In this document: positions 48,251 through 57,251 of the stretch, in pieces
How positions within the stretch are numbered: position 1 is the first letter of the stretch
Layout of the letters: each line of letters starts with the position of its first letter
Origin: Xaviernesmea rhizosphaerae
GTDB taxonomy: Bacteria; Pseudomonadota; Alphaproteobacteria; Rhizobiales; Rhizobiaceae
Length of the DNA: 64,000 nt
Assembly (NCBI RefSeq): GCF_001938945.1
Contig: NZ_MKIO01000039.1
Location: 186,001 to 250,000 of the forward strand
Reading direction: 5' to 3'
Position numbers and translations under genes: made by a program
The notes under the pieces: model-generated
Databases searched by the model: none
What the model was told of the DNA's origin: nothing
The model's input: the letters and a program-made list of their open reading frames with translations, nothing else

Positions 48251-49021
48251 TCAGAACTGGTCCTTGCGGCGGCGAATTTCGGCGAAGACTTCGGCGGCTT
48301 CGGCCTCCTCAAGCCCGAGATGCCGGCGGATGGCGGGATCATTGGCCCGCAGGAAGGGATTGGTGCGCTTTTCCAGGCCGATGGTCGTCGGCGCGGTAAA
48401 GCGGCCCTCGGCCCTCAGCCCCTCGATCTCGGCCGCGCGCGCGCGCAGTTCCATATTGTCGGGATCGATGGTCAGAGCGAAGCGGGCGTTGGACAGCGTA
48501 TATTCATGGCCGAAATAGACCGTCGTCTCGTCCGGCAGCGCGGCGAGCTTGGAGAGCGAGGCCCACATATCGGCCGGCGTGCCTTCGAACAGCCGGCCGC
48601 AGCCGAGCGCGAACAGCGTGTCGCCGGCAAAAAGCAGCCCATCCTCCGCGAAATGATAGGAGACATGGGCGGCCGTGTGACCCGGCGTTTCGATGGCTTT
48701 GACCGGATGGCCGGCAAAGCTGAAGCTGCCACCGCCCGGCACGGTCATGTCGATGCCGGGTATGCGGCTCGCCTCTTCCGCCGGGCCGATGATGCGGGCG
48801 TCGAAGCGCGTCTTCAGCGCCAGATTGCCTTCGACATGATCGCCATGATGGTGGGTAGTCAGAATATGCGTCAGCGTCCAGCCGCGCCGCTCCAGAGCCG
48901 CGAGGATCGCGGCCTCCTCCGGCGCGTCGATCGCGGCGGTCTCGCCGCTGTCGGGATCGTGCAGAAGCACGCCGAAATTGTCGGTGCGGCAGGGGAAAAG
49001 CTCAAGCGCGAAAGCGGCCAT
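48251..49021 (-). CDS. gloB: hydroxyacylglutathione hydrolase (glyoxalase II)
   Basis: A 256-residue metallo-beta-lactamase-fold enzyme from ATG 49021 with AGGA upstream. THHHGDHVEGN is the dinuclear metal motif, with further ligands in PGHTAAHVSYH, FAGDTLFALGCGRLFEG and FGHEYTLSNARFAL. The C-terminal glutathione-binding helices contain RTNPFLRAND. It hydrolyses S-lactoylglutathione to lactate and glutathione. Divergent from the methyltransferase gene across a palindromic repeat. Confidence 0.95.
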   Translation of the reverse strand: MAAFALELFPCRTDNFGVLLHDPDSGETAAIDAPEEAAILAALERRGWTLTHILTTHHHGDHVEGNLALKTRFDARIIGPAEEASRIPGIDMTVPGGGSFSFAGHPVKAIETPGHTAAHVSYHFAEDGLLFAGDTLFALGCGRLFEGTPADMWASLSKLAALPDETTVYFGHEYTLSNARFALTIDPDNMELRARAAEIEGLRAEGRFTAPTTIGLEKRTNPFLRANDPAIRRHLGLEEAEAAEVFAEIRRRKDQF

Positions 49022-49047
49022 GGGTCGATCCTGTTGGCGGTCACGAA

Positions 49048-49092
49048 GCATGTCGCGCAGAAGTGGTCACCGGTTTTGCGATCACGACATGC
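49048..49092. repeat. palindromic intergenic repeat between gloB and the methyltransferase
   Basis: GCATGTCGCGCA (49048-49059) and TGCGATCACGACATGC (49077-49092) form an imperfect palindrome around AAGTGGTCACCGGTTT. It shares the AAGTGGnnACCGGTTTT core with the RIME1-type elements but has different ends, and probably belongs to a related repeat family. Confidence 0.55.
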
Positions 49093-49165
49093 GACAAACA
49101 AGGGCTGGGTGGAAATCTAAGCGGCGCCACCTTGAAGTCCAGCGCCTGGCGCTTACGATCATGCC

Positions 49166-49945
49166 ATGCACACCGATATCGTCGATTTGAGACAGTTCTA
49201 TCATTCGCGCCTGGGGCGGGCGGCCGAGCAGGCCATCACCATGGCGCTGGCCACGCTCTGGCCGCGCCTGCCGGAGGAGCGGCTGGTGGGTCTCGGCTAT
49301 GCCATTCCCTATCTCGACCGTTTCAGGGCCGATACCGAGCGCACCTTCGCCTTCATGCCGGCGGGGCAGGGCGCGGTGAACTGGCCGCCGGCGGAAATGT
49401 CCTCCACGGCGCTGGTGTTCGACGAGGAGCTGCCGCTGCCGGATTCCTCGGTCGACCGGGTGCTGATGGTGCATTCGCTGGAATTTGCCGAAAACCCGCG
49501 CGAGTCGCTGAAGGAGATCTGGCGGGTGCTGGCGCCCGGCGGGCGGCTGGTGATCGCCGTGCCCAACCGGCGCGGTGTCTGGGCGCGGATGGAGCATACG
49601 CCTTTCGGCTCCGGCCGGCCCTATTCGCGCAGCCAGCTCACCGCGCTGCTGCGCGAGACCAATTTCACACCCGGCGCCACGGCCGATGCCCTGTTCTTCC
49701 CTCCTTCAAAGCTGAAGACCATGCTGAAGCTGCGCCGCGGCTTCGAGCGGATCGGCCGCACGATCTGGCCGGTCTTTTCCGGGGTCATCATCGTGGAGGC
49801 GCAGAAGCGGCTCTATCAGGGCCTGCCGGTGGCGGCGCGGGCCTCACGCCGGGTCTTCGTGCCCGTGCTGGCGCCGCAGGGTGTGCCCACCACCTACAGC
49901 CCGCCGAAGGGCGCGCGGCGAACCGCCGAGCCGGGGCAGGGCTGA
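49166..49945 (+). CDS. class I SAM-dependent methyltransferase
   Basis: A 259-residue protein. The usual glycine-rich motif I is replaced by LVGLGYAIPYLDRF (about 40-53), and post-motif blocks ELPLPDSSVDRVLMVHSLEFAENPRESLKEIWRVLAPGGRLVIAVPN (about 90-136) match methyltransferase domain 11. The substrate is unknown; the gene is a fixed neighbour of gloB in rhizobia as far as I recall. Start ATG 49166; no strong ribosome site. Confidence 0.87.
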   Translation: MHTDIVDLRQFYHSRLGRAAEQAITMALATLWPRLPEERLVGLGYAIPYLDRFRADTERTFAFMPAGQGAVNWPPAEMSSTALVFDEELPLPDSSVDRVLMVHSLEFAENPRESLKEIWRVLAPGGRLVIAVPNRRGVWARMEHTPFGSGRPYSRSQLTALLRETNFTPGATADALFFPPSKLKTMLKLRRGFERIGRTIWPVFSGVIIVEAQKRLYQGLPVAARASRRVFVPVLAPQGVPTTYSPPKGARRTAEPGQG

Positions 49946-50118
49946 TCCGCCCATGCCCGCCGCATCAAGGTCCGCGCTGGCTCGACAAGCTGCTTTTGCA
50001 GCGGTAAGGCAGGCGCTTTGAAGAGGCCGGCTGTCGCCGGTCTCTGCTCTGCCGGCCTGGCATGCGGAGGCTGTCGCTCTTCGCCTGCGGGCTCCTCCAG
50101 CCTTCGGATACCGCCGCC

Positions 50119-51243
50119 ATGACCGCGCCTGATGCTTCCGCCTCCCCCAACGCCTCGGCTCCAAAGCCGCGCGCCGGCCTTCTCGACATCGCGGCCTATG
50201 TGCCCGGCAAGGAACATGCGCCTGGGGTGGCCAAGGTGTTCAAGCTCTCGTCCAATGAGACGCCGCTCGGCGCCAGCCCGCGCGCCATCGAGGCGATGCA
50301 GGCGGCAGCCGGCGCACTGGAGCGCTATCCCGACGGGCAGGCGCTGGCGCTGCGCGCGGCGATCGCCGAGGTGCATGGGCTCAACATCGACAATATCCTC
50401 TGCGGCAATGGCTCCGACGAGCTGCTCGGCCTGATCGCTCACGCCTATCTCGGCCCCGGCGACGAGGCCATCATCACCGAGCACGGCTTCCTGGTCTATC
50501 CGATCCAGATCCGCGCGGCCGGCGCCAAGCCCGTCACGGTGAAGGAGCGCGATTGCCAGGTTGATGTCGAGGCGATCCTCGCCGCCGTCACCGAGCGCAC
50601 GCGGGTGGTGTTCCTGGCCAATCCGGGCAATCCCACGGGCACCTATGTGCCGGCGGATGCGGTGCGCCGGCTGCATGCCGGCCTGCCGCCGTCCGTGCTT
50701 CTGGTGCTCGATGCGGCCTATGCCGAATATGTCCGGCGCAATGATTACGCTGCCGGGCTGGAGCTGGTTTCCGGCGCGGACAATGTCGTGATGACCCGGA
50801 CCTTCTCCAAGATCCATGGTCTGGCGGCGCTGCGCATCGGCTGGATGTACGGCCCCCGTCCGGTGATCGACGTGCTCAATCGCATTCGCGGGCCGTTCAA
50901 CCTGAATTCGCTGGCGATCGCCGCCGGCGCCGCGGCCATGCGCGACCGGGAATTTGCCCGCACCGCCGCCGAGTTCAATGCCCATTGGCTCGATGAGCTG
51001 ACCCGGGCGCTGACCGCGCTCGGCCTGCAGGTGACGCCCTCCGTGGCGAATTTCGTGCTGATCCATTTCCCCGATGTCGACGGCAAGCGGGCAACGGATG
51101 CCGATGCCTTCCTGACCGCACGGGGCTTCATCCTGCGCGGCGTCAAGGGCTACGGCCTGCCCAATGCCTTGCGGCTGACGGTGGGAACCGAGGAAGCCAA
51201 TCGGGGCGTCGTCGAGGCGCTCGCCGCATTCCTGAAAGACTGA
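50119..51243 (+). CDS. hisC: histidinol-phosphate aminotransferase
   Basis: A 374-residue fold-type I PLP enzyme from ATG 50119. FKLSSNETPLGASPRAIEAM, LCGNGSDELLGLIAHAYLGPGD, FLANPGNPTGTYV, DAAYAEYV and TFSKIHGLAALRIGW (Schiff-base Lys in SKI) give the standard order. It transaminates imidazoleacetol phosphate in histidine synthesis; HisC of this clade can also serve aromatic amino acids, which fits the adjacent tyrC. tyrC begins 4 bp after its stop. Confidence 0.94.
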   Translation: MTAPDASASPNASAPKPRAGLLDIAAYVPGKEHAPGVAKVFKLSSNETPLGASPRAIEAMQAAAGALERYPDGQALALRAAIAEVHGLNIDNILCGNGSDELLGLIAHAYLGPGDEAIITEHGFLVYPIQIRAAGAKPVTVKERDCQVDVEAILAAVTERTRVVFLANPGNPTGTYVPADAVRRLHAGLPPSVLLVLDAAYAEYVRRNDYAAGLELVSGADNVVMTRTFSKIHGLAALRIGWMYGPRPVIDVLNRIRGPFNLNSLAIAAGAAAMRDREFARTAAEFNAHWLDELTRALTALGLQVTPSVANFVLIHFPDVDGKRATDADAFLTARGFILRGVKGYGLPNALRLTVGTEEANRGVVEALAAFLKD

Positions 51244-51247
51244 TGCC

Positions 51248-52177
51248 ATGACGACACCCCTGTTCGACACCATCGCGCTGATCGGCATCGGCCTGATCGG
51301 CTCCTCCATCGCCCGCGAGATCCGCCACAAGCATCTGGCGCGCCGCGTCGTCGTCTCCACACGCAGCGAGGAAACGTTGCGTCGGGCCGCGGAGCTGCGG
51401 CTGGGCGATGCCTATACCACCTCGGCGGCCGAAGCGGTGCACGAGGCGGATCTGGTGATCGTATCGGTTCCCGTCGGCGCATCCGGCGCGGTCGCGGCCG
51501 CGATCGCCGGCGCGTTGAAGCCCGGCGCCATCGTCACCGATGTCGGTTCGACCAAGGCCTCCGTGATCGCGCAGATGCAGCCGCATCTGCCCGCCCATGT
51601 GCATTTCATTCCCGGCCACCCGATCGCCGGCACCGAATATTCCGGGCCGGATGCCGGTTTCATCGGCCTGTTCCGCAGCCGCTGGTGCATTCTGACGCCG
51701 CTGCCGGACACCGACGAGGCGGCCAAGGCTCAGCTGCGCCGCTTCTGGGAGGCGCTCGGCTCGAATGTCGATGAAATGGACCCCGGACATCACGACAAGG
51801 TTCTGGCGATCGTCTCGCACCTGCCGCACATCATCGCCTACAACATCGTCGGCACGGCGGACGATCTGGAGACGGTGACGGAATCCGACGTCATCAAATA
51901 TTCGGCCTCGGGCTTTCGCGACTTCACCCGTCTGGCGGCCTCCGATCCGACCATGTGGCGCGACATCTGCCTGCACAACAAGGAGGCGATCCTGGAAATG
52001 CTCGCACGCTTTTCCGAGGATCTGGCCTATCTGCAGCGGGCGATCCGCTGGAGTGACGGCGACAAGCTGTTCGACCTGTTCACCCGCACCCGCGCCATCC
52101 GCCGCTCGATCGTGGAAGCCGGGCAGGATACGGCGGCGCCCGACTTCGGCCGCCATGCCAATGATCCGGTCGAATAG
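51248..52177 (+). CDS. tyrC: prephenate/arogenate dehydrogenase
   Basis: A 309-residue NAD(P)-dependent enzyme. IALIGIGLIGSSIAREI is the cofactor loop; DVGSTKASV, IPGHPIAGTEYSGPDAG (catalytic His) and DPGHHDKVLAIVSHLPHIIAY follow, all typical of TyrA/TyrC. It makes 4-hydroxyphenylpyruvate or tyrosine. No chorismate mutase domain is fused. Co-transcribed with hisC. A RIME1-type element follows 13 bp after the stop. Confidence 0.94.
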   Translation: MTTPLFDTIALIGIGLIGSSIAREIRHKHLARRVVVSTRSEETLRRAAELRLGDAYTTSAAEAVHEADLVIVSVPVGASGAVAAAIAGALKPGAIVTDVGSTKASVIAQMQPHLPAHVHFIPGHPIAGTEYSGPDAGFIGLFRSRWCILTPLPDTDEAAKAQLRRFWEALGSNVDEMDPGHHDKVLAIVSHLPHIIAYNIVGTADDLETVTESDVIKYSASGFRDFTRLAASDPTMWRDICLHNKEAILEMLARFSEDLAYLQRAIRWSDGDKLFDLFTRTRAIRRSIVEAGQDTAAPDFGRHANDPVE

Positions 52178-52190
52178 GAGATGACGGGCG

Positions 52191-52296
52191 CTAGAGCATC
52201 GGACCGAAAAATGGGAACCGGTTTTCGGACAAATCCGATGCAAAAACAAAATTCTAGAGCATCAGACTGCGTGCAATTTCCAGTCTGATGCTCTAG
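52191..52296 (+). repeat. RIME1-type element, complete
   Basis: A 106-bp unit with two palindromes: AGCATCGGACCG...AAATCCGATGC (52195-52241) and CTAGAGCATCAGACTG...CAGTCTGATGCTCTAG (52255-52296), joined by an A-rich AAAAACAAAATT linker. Size and two-palindrome layout match the Rhizobium-specific intergenic mosaic element RIME1 described in the 1990s. It lies between tyrC and the convergent DUF2125 gene and can act as a transcription stop. Confidence 0.85.
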
Positions 52297-52313
52297 CAGG
52301 AGCGCGCGGCCCG

Positions 52314-53327
52314 TCAGAAACGCGGCAGCACGCCCACGGGGATGAAGGCCAGGAAGGCCGTGCCCTTGCGCACATTGAGTTTCACATGCGCCTGATCGCG
52401 GTTGCCCGACAGCGCCCGCAGCATGCCGGCCACGTTGCGCGCCATGGAGCGCGTCTGCGGAAAGGCGGCGATCACGGCATCGCGCCAGCCATCGACATTG
52501 TCGATGCTGAGATCGAACTCGCCGGAGAGAAGACCCTCCTCGTCGATGTTGAACGGGCCGCTGGCCTTGCCGGTCAGGCCATTGCCGAAATCCACCGTCA
52601 ACCCGTCGAGTTGGCCCTGGCTGCCGCGAAGGGGCAGTCGGCTGCCCCGGCCGAGCTGGATCGGCTCCTGCGCGGTCAGGCTGGCATTCAGCGTCGCGTC
52701 GAAGGGCGGCAGGATCGCCGTATCCTCCGGGGTCAACAAAGCAAGGCCTTTCAGCTGCATGGCCGATGTCAGCACGGTGCCGTCACGCGTCACCCTGCTT
52801 GCGCCTTCCGCCAGGGTGAAATGCAGCGAGGGGGTAATGCCAGCCGAAGCGGTGATGCTGCCCTGCAGCCCCGTGGCCGACAGCGTGGCATTGCTGATGC
52901 CGGATAGGCCGGTGCGCAAGGACAGGTCCGCGGCGGTCCATCGGGAGGAGGCGACGAGATCCGGCGCCATGCGGAATTCGGCGGGCCCCGACAGCGTCGC
53001 ATCGATCCGGCCAGGATTGTAGACCGGCGCACGGGCATCGATGGCGCCGAGCGAGGCCGAGGTGCCCCGTTCGCGGTTGTCGACTGTCACCATGCTACAG
53101 GCAACCGTCAGCCGCAAGGGATAGCCTCCCACCGTCATGTCGCGGCAGCCGACCCCCAGGCGGTCGCTCGACAGGAGCGTCGCCAGCCGGGTCTCCATCT
53201 GGTGCGCGGCCAGATACCAGAGGCCGGAATAGACAAGGGCGATCAGGATGAGGGTTGCGATCACGCCGCGAAGACGCGGTCCGCGGCGGCGAGGGCCCGG
53301 AGCGGGCGTCGGCGAGGTTTCGGTCAT
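52314..53327 (-). CDS. DUF2125-family anchored periplasmic protein
   Basis: A 337-residue protein with a basic N-terminus and one transmembrane segment (about 21-40, VIATLILIALVYSGLWYLA). The rest is a beta-rich domain with GVGCRDMTVGGYPLRLTVACS (two Cys likely bridged), DARAPVYNPGRIDATLSGP and the late NVRKGTAFLAFIPVGVLPRF, matching DUF2125. Function unknown; it may sit at the inner membrane facing the periplasm. Converges on tyrC across the RIME1-type element. Confidence 0.88.
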   Translation of the reverse strand: MTETSPTPAPGPRRRGPRLRGVIATLILIALVYSGLWYLAAHQMETRLATLLSSDRLGVGCRDMTVGGYPLRLTVACSMVTVDNRERGTSASLGAIDARAPVYNPGRIDATLSGPAEFRMAPDLVASSRWTAADLSLRTGLSGISNATLSATGLQGSITASAGITPSLHFTLAEGASRVTRDGTVLTSAMQLKGLALLTPEDTAILPPFDATLNASLTAQEPIQLGRGSRLPLRGSQGQLDGLTVDFGNGLTGKASGPFNIDEEGLLSGEFDLSIDNVDGWRDAVIAAFPQTRSMARNVAGMLRALSGNRDQAHVKLNVRKGTAFLAFIPVGVLPRF

Positions 53328-53515
53328 GCCGGCAATCTACTGCGGATGCCGCCTTTGGCAAGAGCCTGCCGGTGCGGTGAGAGGGGCGCTGCAGGCAGGG
53401 CGGGCCCCGGTCTGGCGGCGCGATCGCGCCTGCCGCTTGAAATCCGCCGTGACCTCGGCCAAACCCTGTTGATGGCCTGACGAACGGGCGGGCGCGGAAG
53501 GAGGCGAGCGAAAGC

Positions 53516-54076
53516 ATGACGGCAGATGCGGTGATGGCGGGCGACGACGATCTCTGGGTGTTCGGCTACGGTTCTCTGATGTGGAATCCGGGCTTTCCTG
53601 AGGTCGAGGCCCTGCGCGCCCGCATCCACGGCTATCGCCGCGCGCTCTGCGTGCGCTCCTATGTCCATCGCGGCACGGAGGCCTCACCGGGCCTTGTGCT
53701 GGGGCTCGACCGGGGCGGCTCCTGCACCGGAATGGCTTTTCGCGTGCCGAGGGCCGAGCGCGCGGCAACGGTCCACTATCTGCGCGAGCGCGAACTCGTC
53801 ACCCATGTCTACAAGGAGCGGATGCTGCCGATCCGCCTTGCCGACGGTCGGGTGGTGATGGCGTTGGTCTATGTGATCGATCGGGATCACATCCAATATG
53901 CCGGGGCGCTGACCGCCGCCGAAGCCGCCGTGATCGTGGCGGGTGCGCGCGGCCGCTCTGGCGAGAATGTCGATTACCTCCTCAACACCCTCGATCATCT
54001 GCGCGCCATGGGCATTCGCGATCAGTGGCTGGAGGAGGTCGCGCGCGACATTGATCGTCTCAGGGCCAGCGGATGA
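53516..54076 (+). CDS. gamma-glutamylcyclotransferase (ChaC type)
   Basis: A 186-residue enzyme. LWVFGYGSLMWNPGF is the ChaC N-terminal signature; YKERMLPIRLADG and GRSGENVDYLLNTLDHLRAMGI continue the family pattern. ChaC enzymes cleave glutathione to 5-oxoproline and Cys-Gly in the cytosol. ATG 53534 is an internal alternative start. AAGGAGG lies 13-19 bp before the chosen ATG, rather far. Divergent from the DUF2125 gene. Confidence 0.92.
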   Translation: MTADAVMAGDDDLWVFGYGSLMWNPGFPEVEALRARIHGYRRALCVRSYVHRGTEASPGLVLGLDRGGSCTGMAFRVPRAERAATVHYLRERELVTHVYKERMLPIRLADGRVVMALVYVIDRDHIQYAGALTAAEAAVIVAGARGRSGENVDYLLNTLDHLRAMGIRDQWLEEVARDIDRLRASG

Positions 54077-54110
54077 GAGCGGATCGCAGCCCGTTTTGCA
54101 GCCTCATCGT

Positions 54111-54287
54111 TTAGAAAAACGACAGCACGACCGCGATCATCCCGGCCCAAAGCGCCATCGACACGACAACGGCGAGGGCGAAAAAGACGATTCGCGCGGT
54201 CGGGCGGAAGCCGCGAGCCTCCTCGGTTCGCGGCGAAAGGTCAAAAGGCGCGTCGAACTTGATGACGTGGTCGAGCAAAGCGAACAT
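54111..54287 (-). CDS. 58-residue single-pass membrane protein
   Basis: Starts at ATG 54287 with a perfect GGAGG five bases upstream. The cytoplasmic part MFALLDHVIKFDAPFDLSP is followed by RTEEARGFRPTARIV and one transmembrane helix (about 34-57, IVFFALAVVVSMALWAGMIAVVL), ending SFF. No known domain recognised. The strong ribosome site and well-formed topology argue that it is real. A 242-bp spacer upstream should hold its promoter. Confidence 0.7.
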   Translation of the reverse strand: MFALLDHVIKFDAPFDLSPRTEEARGFRPTARIVFFALAVVVSMALWAGMIAVVLSFF

Positions 54288-54529
54288 AAAATCCTCCGAA
54301 GGTCGCTGGCGCTCCGCAAGGAGGCACACCTTCCCAAATATCCGGCTATGTCACGCTCAATCTATTAATAAACCCCGGAAAGACTATCCCCAAATTGAGG
54401 GGTTCAGCGGCCCAAAGTTGCAAATTCCGGAACAAAATTTCGTTATTTTGCAGTGCATTACCTGTTTGCACTGCACATGTCGGCCACATGAGGCGCAATG
54501 TTTACTGTCTCAAGGGTTGTGACGCCGGC

Positions 54530-55330
54530 TCAGGACGCGTCCGCCTTCCGCTGCGCCAGAACGGCCAGGCGCGCGCGGGCGGTCTCCGGCAGCGGCAGAT
54601 GCGGATTGTCACTGACGGTCTTGACCAAGAGCGCATCCGAGGCCGCTTCCGTTTCCCGGATCAGCGTTTCCAGAAACAGGTCGGGCTTCAGGCCTGGCTG
54701 GATCGGCGGCAGGATACGCACGGTGAAATGGCCGGGATGGCGCATCAGGCTCTTGCGCGGCCAAAACAGGCCGGGATGCATGGCGACGGGCACGACCGGC
54801 ACGCCGAGATCACGATAGAGCCGCGCCACGCCGAACTTGTACTCCGGCGGCGCGCCGGGCGGGCGGCGGGTGCCCTCGGGATAGATGATCAGCTGCCGGC
54901 CGGTCGCCATTTCCGCCTTGGCCCGCTCCAGCACGGCCGCCATGGCGCGTCCGCGTGCGCTGCGGTCCACCGGCACCATGCGCTGCTTGGCGACATACCA
55001 GCCGAACAGCGGAATGCGCATCAGCTCCTTCTTCAGGATGAAGAAGGGATCCGGCAGGGCCGGCAGCAGCGCATAGACATCCCAGAAGGACTGGTGCTTG
55101 GGCGCCAGAATATAGATGCCGTCCGCCGGAAGGTTCTCCAGCCCCTCGACCGTGAAATCGGTGCCGGCCACCACGCGCATCAGCCAGTGGTTCGTCCGCG
55201 CCCAGGTCTTCGGCACGATCCAGGCCTTTTTGCGCGGCAGCAGGAAATAGACCGGCGTGAGCACGACCATCTGCAAAATGAGATTGGCATAGAACAGCGT
55301 GTTGAACAGGGCGGAGCGCAGCGCGAGCAT
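54530..55330 (-). CDS. 1-acyl-sn-glycerol-3-phosphate acyltransferase (PlsC family)
   Basis: A 266-residue membrane-associated acyltransferase from ATG 55330. The HX4D motif is HQSFWD (near 78), followed by MVPVDRSARGRAM and the substrate motif YPEGTRRPPG (near 140). Two N-terminal hydrophobic stretches anchor it. It would make phosphatidic acid from lysophosphatidate, or act on a related lipid. It ends 242 bp from the small-protein start on the same strand and lies downstream of the YdcF-like gene. Confidence 0.92.
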   Translation of the reverse strand: MLALRSALFNTLFYANLILQMVVLTPVYFLLPRKKAWIVPKTWARTNHWLMRVVAGTDFTVEGLENLPADGIYILAPKHQSFWDVYALLPALPDPFFILKKELMRIPLFGWYVAKQRMVPVDRSARGRAMAAVLERAKAEMATGRQLIIYPEGTRRPPGAPPEYKFGVARLYRDLGVPVVPVAMHPGLFWPRKSLMRHPGHFTVRILPPIQPGLKPDLFLETLIRETEAASDALLVKTVSDNPHLPLPETARARLAVLAQRKADAS

Positions 55331-55455
55331 CGGGAAGCTTTCGAAATCCAGCCCCGGAAAAGCGGGGCGGCCCGTGACTACACGATTATCCCGGCAAGCG
55401 GAATGGCCTCGTCCAACAGGCCGGGCCATGCGCCGATGGCTGTCGAGCGCCGACT

Positions 55456-56178
55456 TTACCGGTCGATCCCGGCATTGCGCGGATCGGTGCGCAGGCCGGA
55501 GCCGGCGGCAGCGCCCATGAGGTCGCGCAGGCGGGCGACGGTGTATTTGCCATATTCCGACAGGATGGTCTTCACCACCATCGGATTGGTCATCCAGTTG
55601 CTCGTCTTCAGGTCGGAATTGACCACCGGATAGGGGGTCAGCGCGATGCCGGGATTGGCGCGCTGCAGCTCCAGAATGCTGCGGGGCATGTGATAATTGT
55701 TGGTGACGACGAGAACCGAACGATAGCGGTGCGCGCGGATCCAGGCGGCGGTCTCATTGGCATTGCCGACGGTGTCGATCGCATCATAGCCGATATCGAC
55801 GCAGCAGCGGAACAGCGCTGCCGAGCTCTGGGTGTTGCGGCGGATCTGGCTGCCGGTGGTGGTGGGGTGCACGCCCGAGATCAGCAGCCGCGCGCCAGCC
55901 CCGTCCTTCAGCAGGTCCACCGCCTGGTCGATGCGCTGGAAGCCGCCGGTCAGAACCACGATGGCATCGGCCTTGGGGTCGGCCGGTGGCGTCAGCGAGG
56001 CCACCTGGTCGGCGAAATAGAGAAAGCTCGCCAGAAGCCCGCCCGCCATCACCAGAAGCATGTAGAAGACGATGCGCACCAACTGGCGGCCGCGGCTGAC
56101 ATGCCGGCGGCGCAGGAGGGCGCCGGTGCCGTCTTCGCCAGTGTCGCCGTTCTGCTCGCTCATCGTTCTGGTCATCAT
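55456..56178 (-). CDS. YdcF/SanA-type DUF218 membrane protein
   Basis: A 240-residue protein; ATG 56178, 56175 or 56163 are possible starts without a clear ribosome site. One transmembrane segment (about 36-58) precedes a DUF218 domain: DAIVVLTGGFQRIDQAVDLL, LLISGVHPTTT, DTVGNANETAAWIRAHRYRSVLVVTNNYHMPRSILEL. The family is linked to envelope barrier functions and vancomycin tolerance in enterobacteria; exact role unknown. It is 32 bp after ftsX on the same strand and likely co-transcribed with ftsE-ftsX. Confidence 0.9.
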   Translation of the reverse strand: MMTRTMSEQNGDTGEDGTGALLRRRHVSRGRQLVRIVFYMLLVMAGGLLASFLYFADQVASLTPPADPKADAIVVLTGGFQRIDQAVDLLKDGAGARLLISGVHPTTTGSQIRRNTQSSAALFRCCVDIGYDAIDTVGNANETAAWIRAHRYRSVLVVTNNYHMPRSILELQRANPGIALTPYPVVNSDLKTSNWMTNPMVVKTILSEYGKYTVARLRDLMGAAAGSGLRTDPRNAGIDR

Positions 56179-56210
56179 GTCTGTTCTGCCGCCGCCGTCA
56201 ATCCTGGCCG

Positions 56211-57251
56211 TCAATCCTGGAAGGCATCGGTTCGCCCGGGGTCGGAGCGGATGAGGTCGATTTCGTAGATGGTGCGCATGACCGTGTAGCGCGCCGTGAC
56301 CGTGGTCAGCAGGGCGATCAGGATCATGGTGGCGACAATGCCGAGATAGCCGGTATAGCCGATGGTAAAGGTGCCGAAGAGGGCGGTGGCCTGATCGCTC
56401 TGGGGCGTGGCCATGGAGCGCTGCTGCCACCAACTGGCCGCCAGAAAGCAGAGTGCTGCGAGAATTCCGCCGGCGCCCGAGCCCTTGAGGCTGATCTTCA
56501 GGAAATGCTTCTGGAATTCCGAGGCGACGAAGGACGCCTCTGCGCCCACGAAATGCAACACTTCCACGATGTGGCGGTTGCCCGAAAGCGTGCCGCGCGT
56601 GGCGAAGACCACGGTGAGCACCATGGCGGAGAAAACCAGAACCAGCACGCCGGTGCCGATCAGCGCCGTGGTATGGGCCATGGCCACCAGCCGGTCGACC
56701 CAGGTGCGGTGATCGTCGAGAATGGCCTGGGGCAGAACCTCAGACAGGCGCGCGCGCATGGCGGCAAAATCCGGCGGTGCGGTCTCGTCGATCGTCACCA
56801 CCACCAGGCGCGGCACGGGCAGCTCGTCCAGATTGAGCCCCGGCCCGAGCCAGGGTTCCAGAAGGCGGGCGGTGGCGGCGCGGTCGACGATGGTGCCGTC
56901 CCGCGTGCCGGCAAAGCTCAACGCCACATTGCGGGCCTCCTCCAGCGCCTTGTCCATATCCAGCCCCTCGGCCGGCTTGATTTGGATGGTGATCTCGCGG
57001 GAGATCTGGCTCTGCCAGCTCTCGGCGGTCGCCCGCACCATCATCACCGCCCCCAGCGTGATGCAGGCGAGGAAGGCCATGATGGCGATGACCAGCATCA
57101 GCGCCCGGCCGGAGACATTGCTGGCGGGAACGATCGGTCCCGTCGGGCGCACCTTCAGCGCCGGGCGGCGCGGCTCGGCTGCCGCCGCGCTTGTGGGCGC
57201 GGTCCTGCCCGTCGGGGCTTTGGCAGGCGGGGCTTTGGTCTTGCTAACCAT
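56211..57251 (-). CDS. ftsX: cell division protein FtsX
   Basis: A 346-residue permease-like protein with a Lys/Pro/Ala-rich cytoplasmic N-terminus (1-48), TM1 (about 50-75), a periplasmic loop (about 76-185) with LARLLEPWLGP, and three further helices from about 195. The final cytoplasmic stretch is basic/acidic. With FtsE it couples the divisome to peptidoglycan hydrolases in the periplasm. It overlaps ftsE by 8 nt. The length is normal. Confidence 0.94.
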   Translation of the reverse strand: MVSKTKAPPAKAPTGRTAPTSAAAAEPRRPALKVRPTGPIVPASNVSGRALMLVIAIMAFLACITLGAVMMVRATAESWQSQISREITIQIKPAEGLDMDKALEEARNVALSFAGTRDGTIVDRAATARLLEPWLGPGLNLDELPVPRLVVVTIDETAPPDFAAMRARLSEVLPQAILDDHRTWVDRLVAMAHTTALIGTGVLVLVFSAMVLTVVFATRGTLSGNRHIVEVLHFVGAEASFVASEFQKHFLKISLKGSGAGGILAALCFLAASWWQQRSMATPQSDQATALFGTFTIGYTGYLGIVATMILIALLTTVTARYTVMRTIYEIDLIRSDPGRTDAFQD

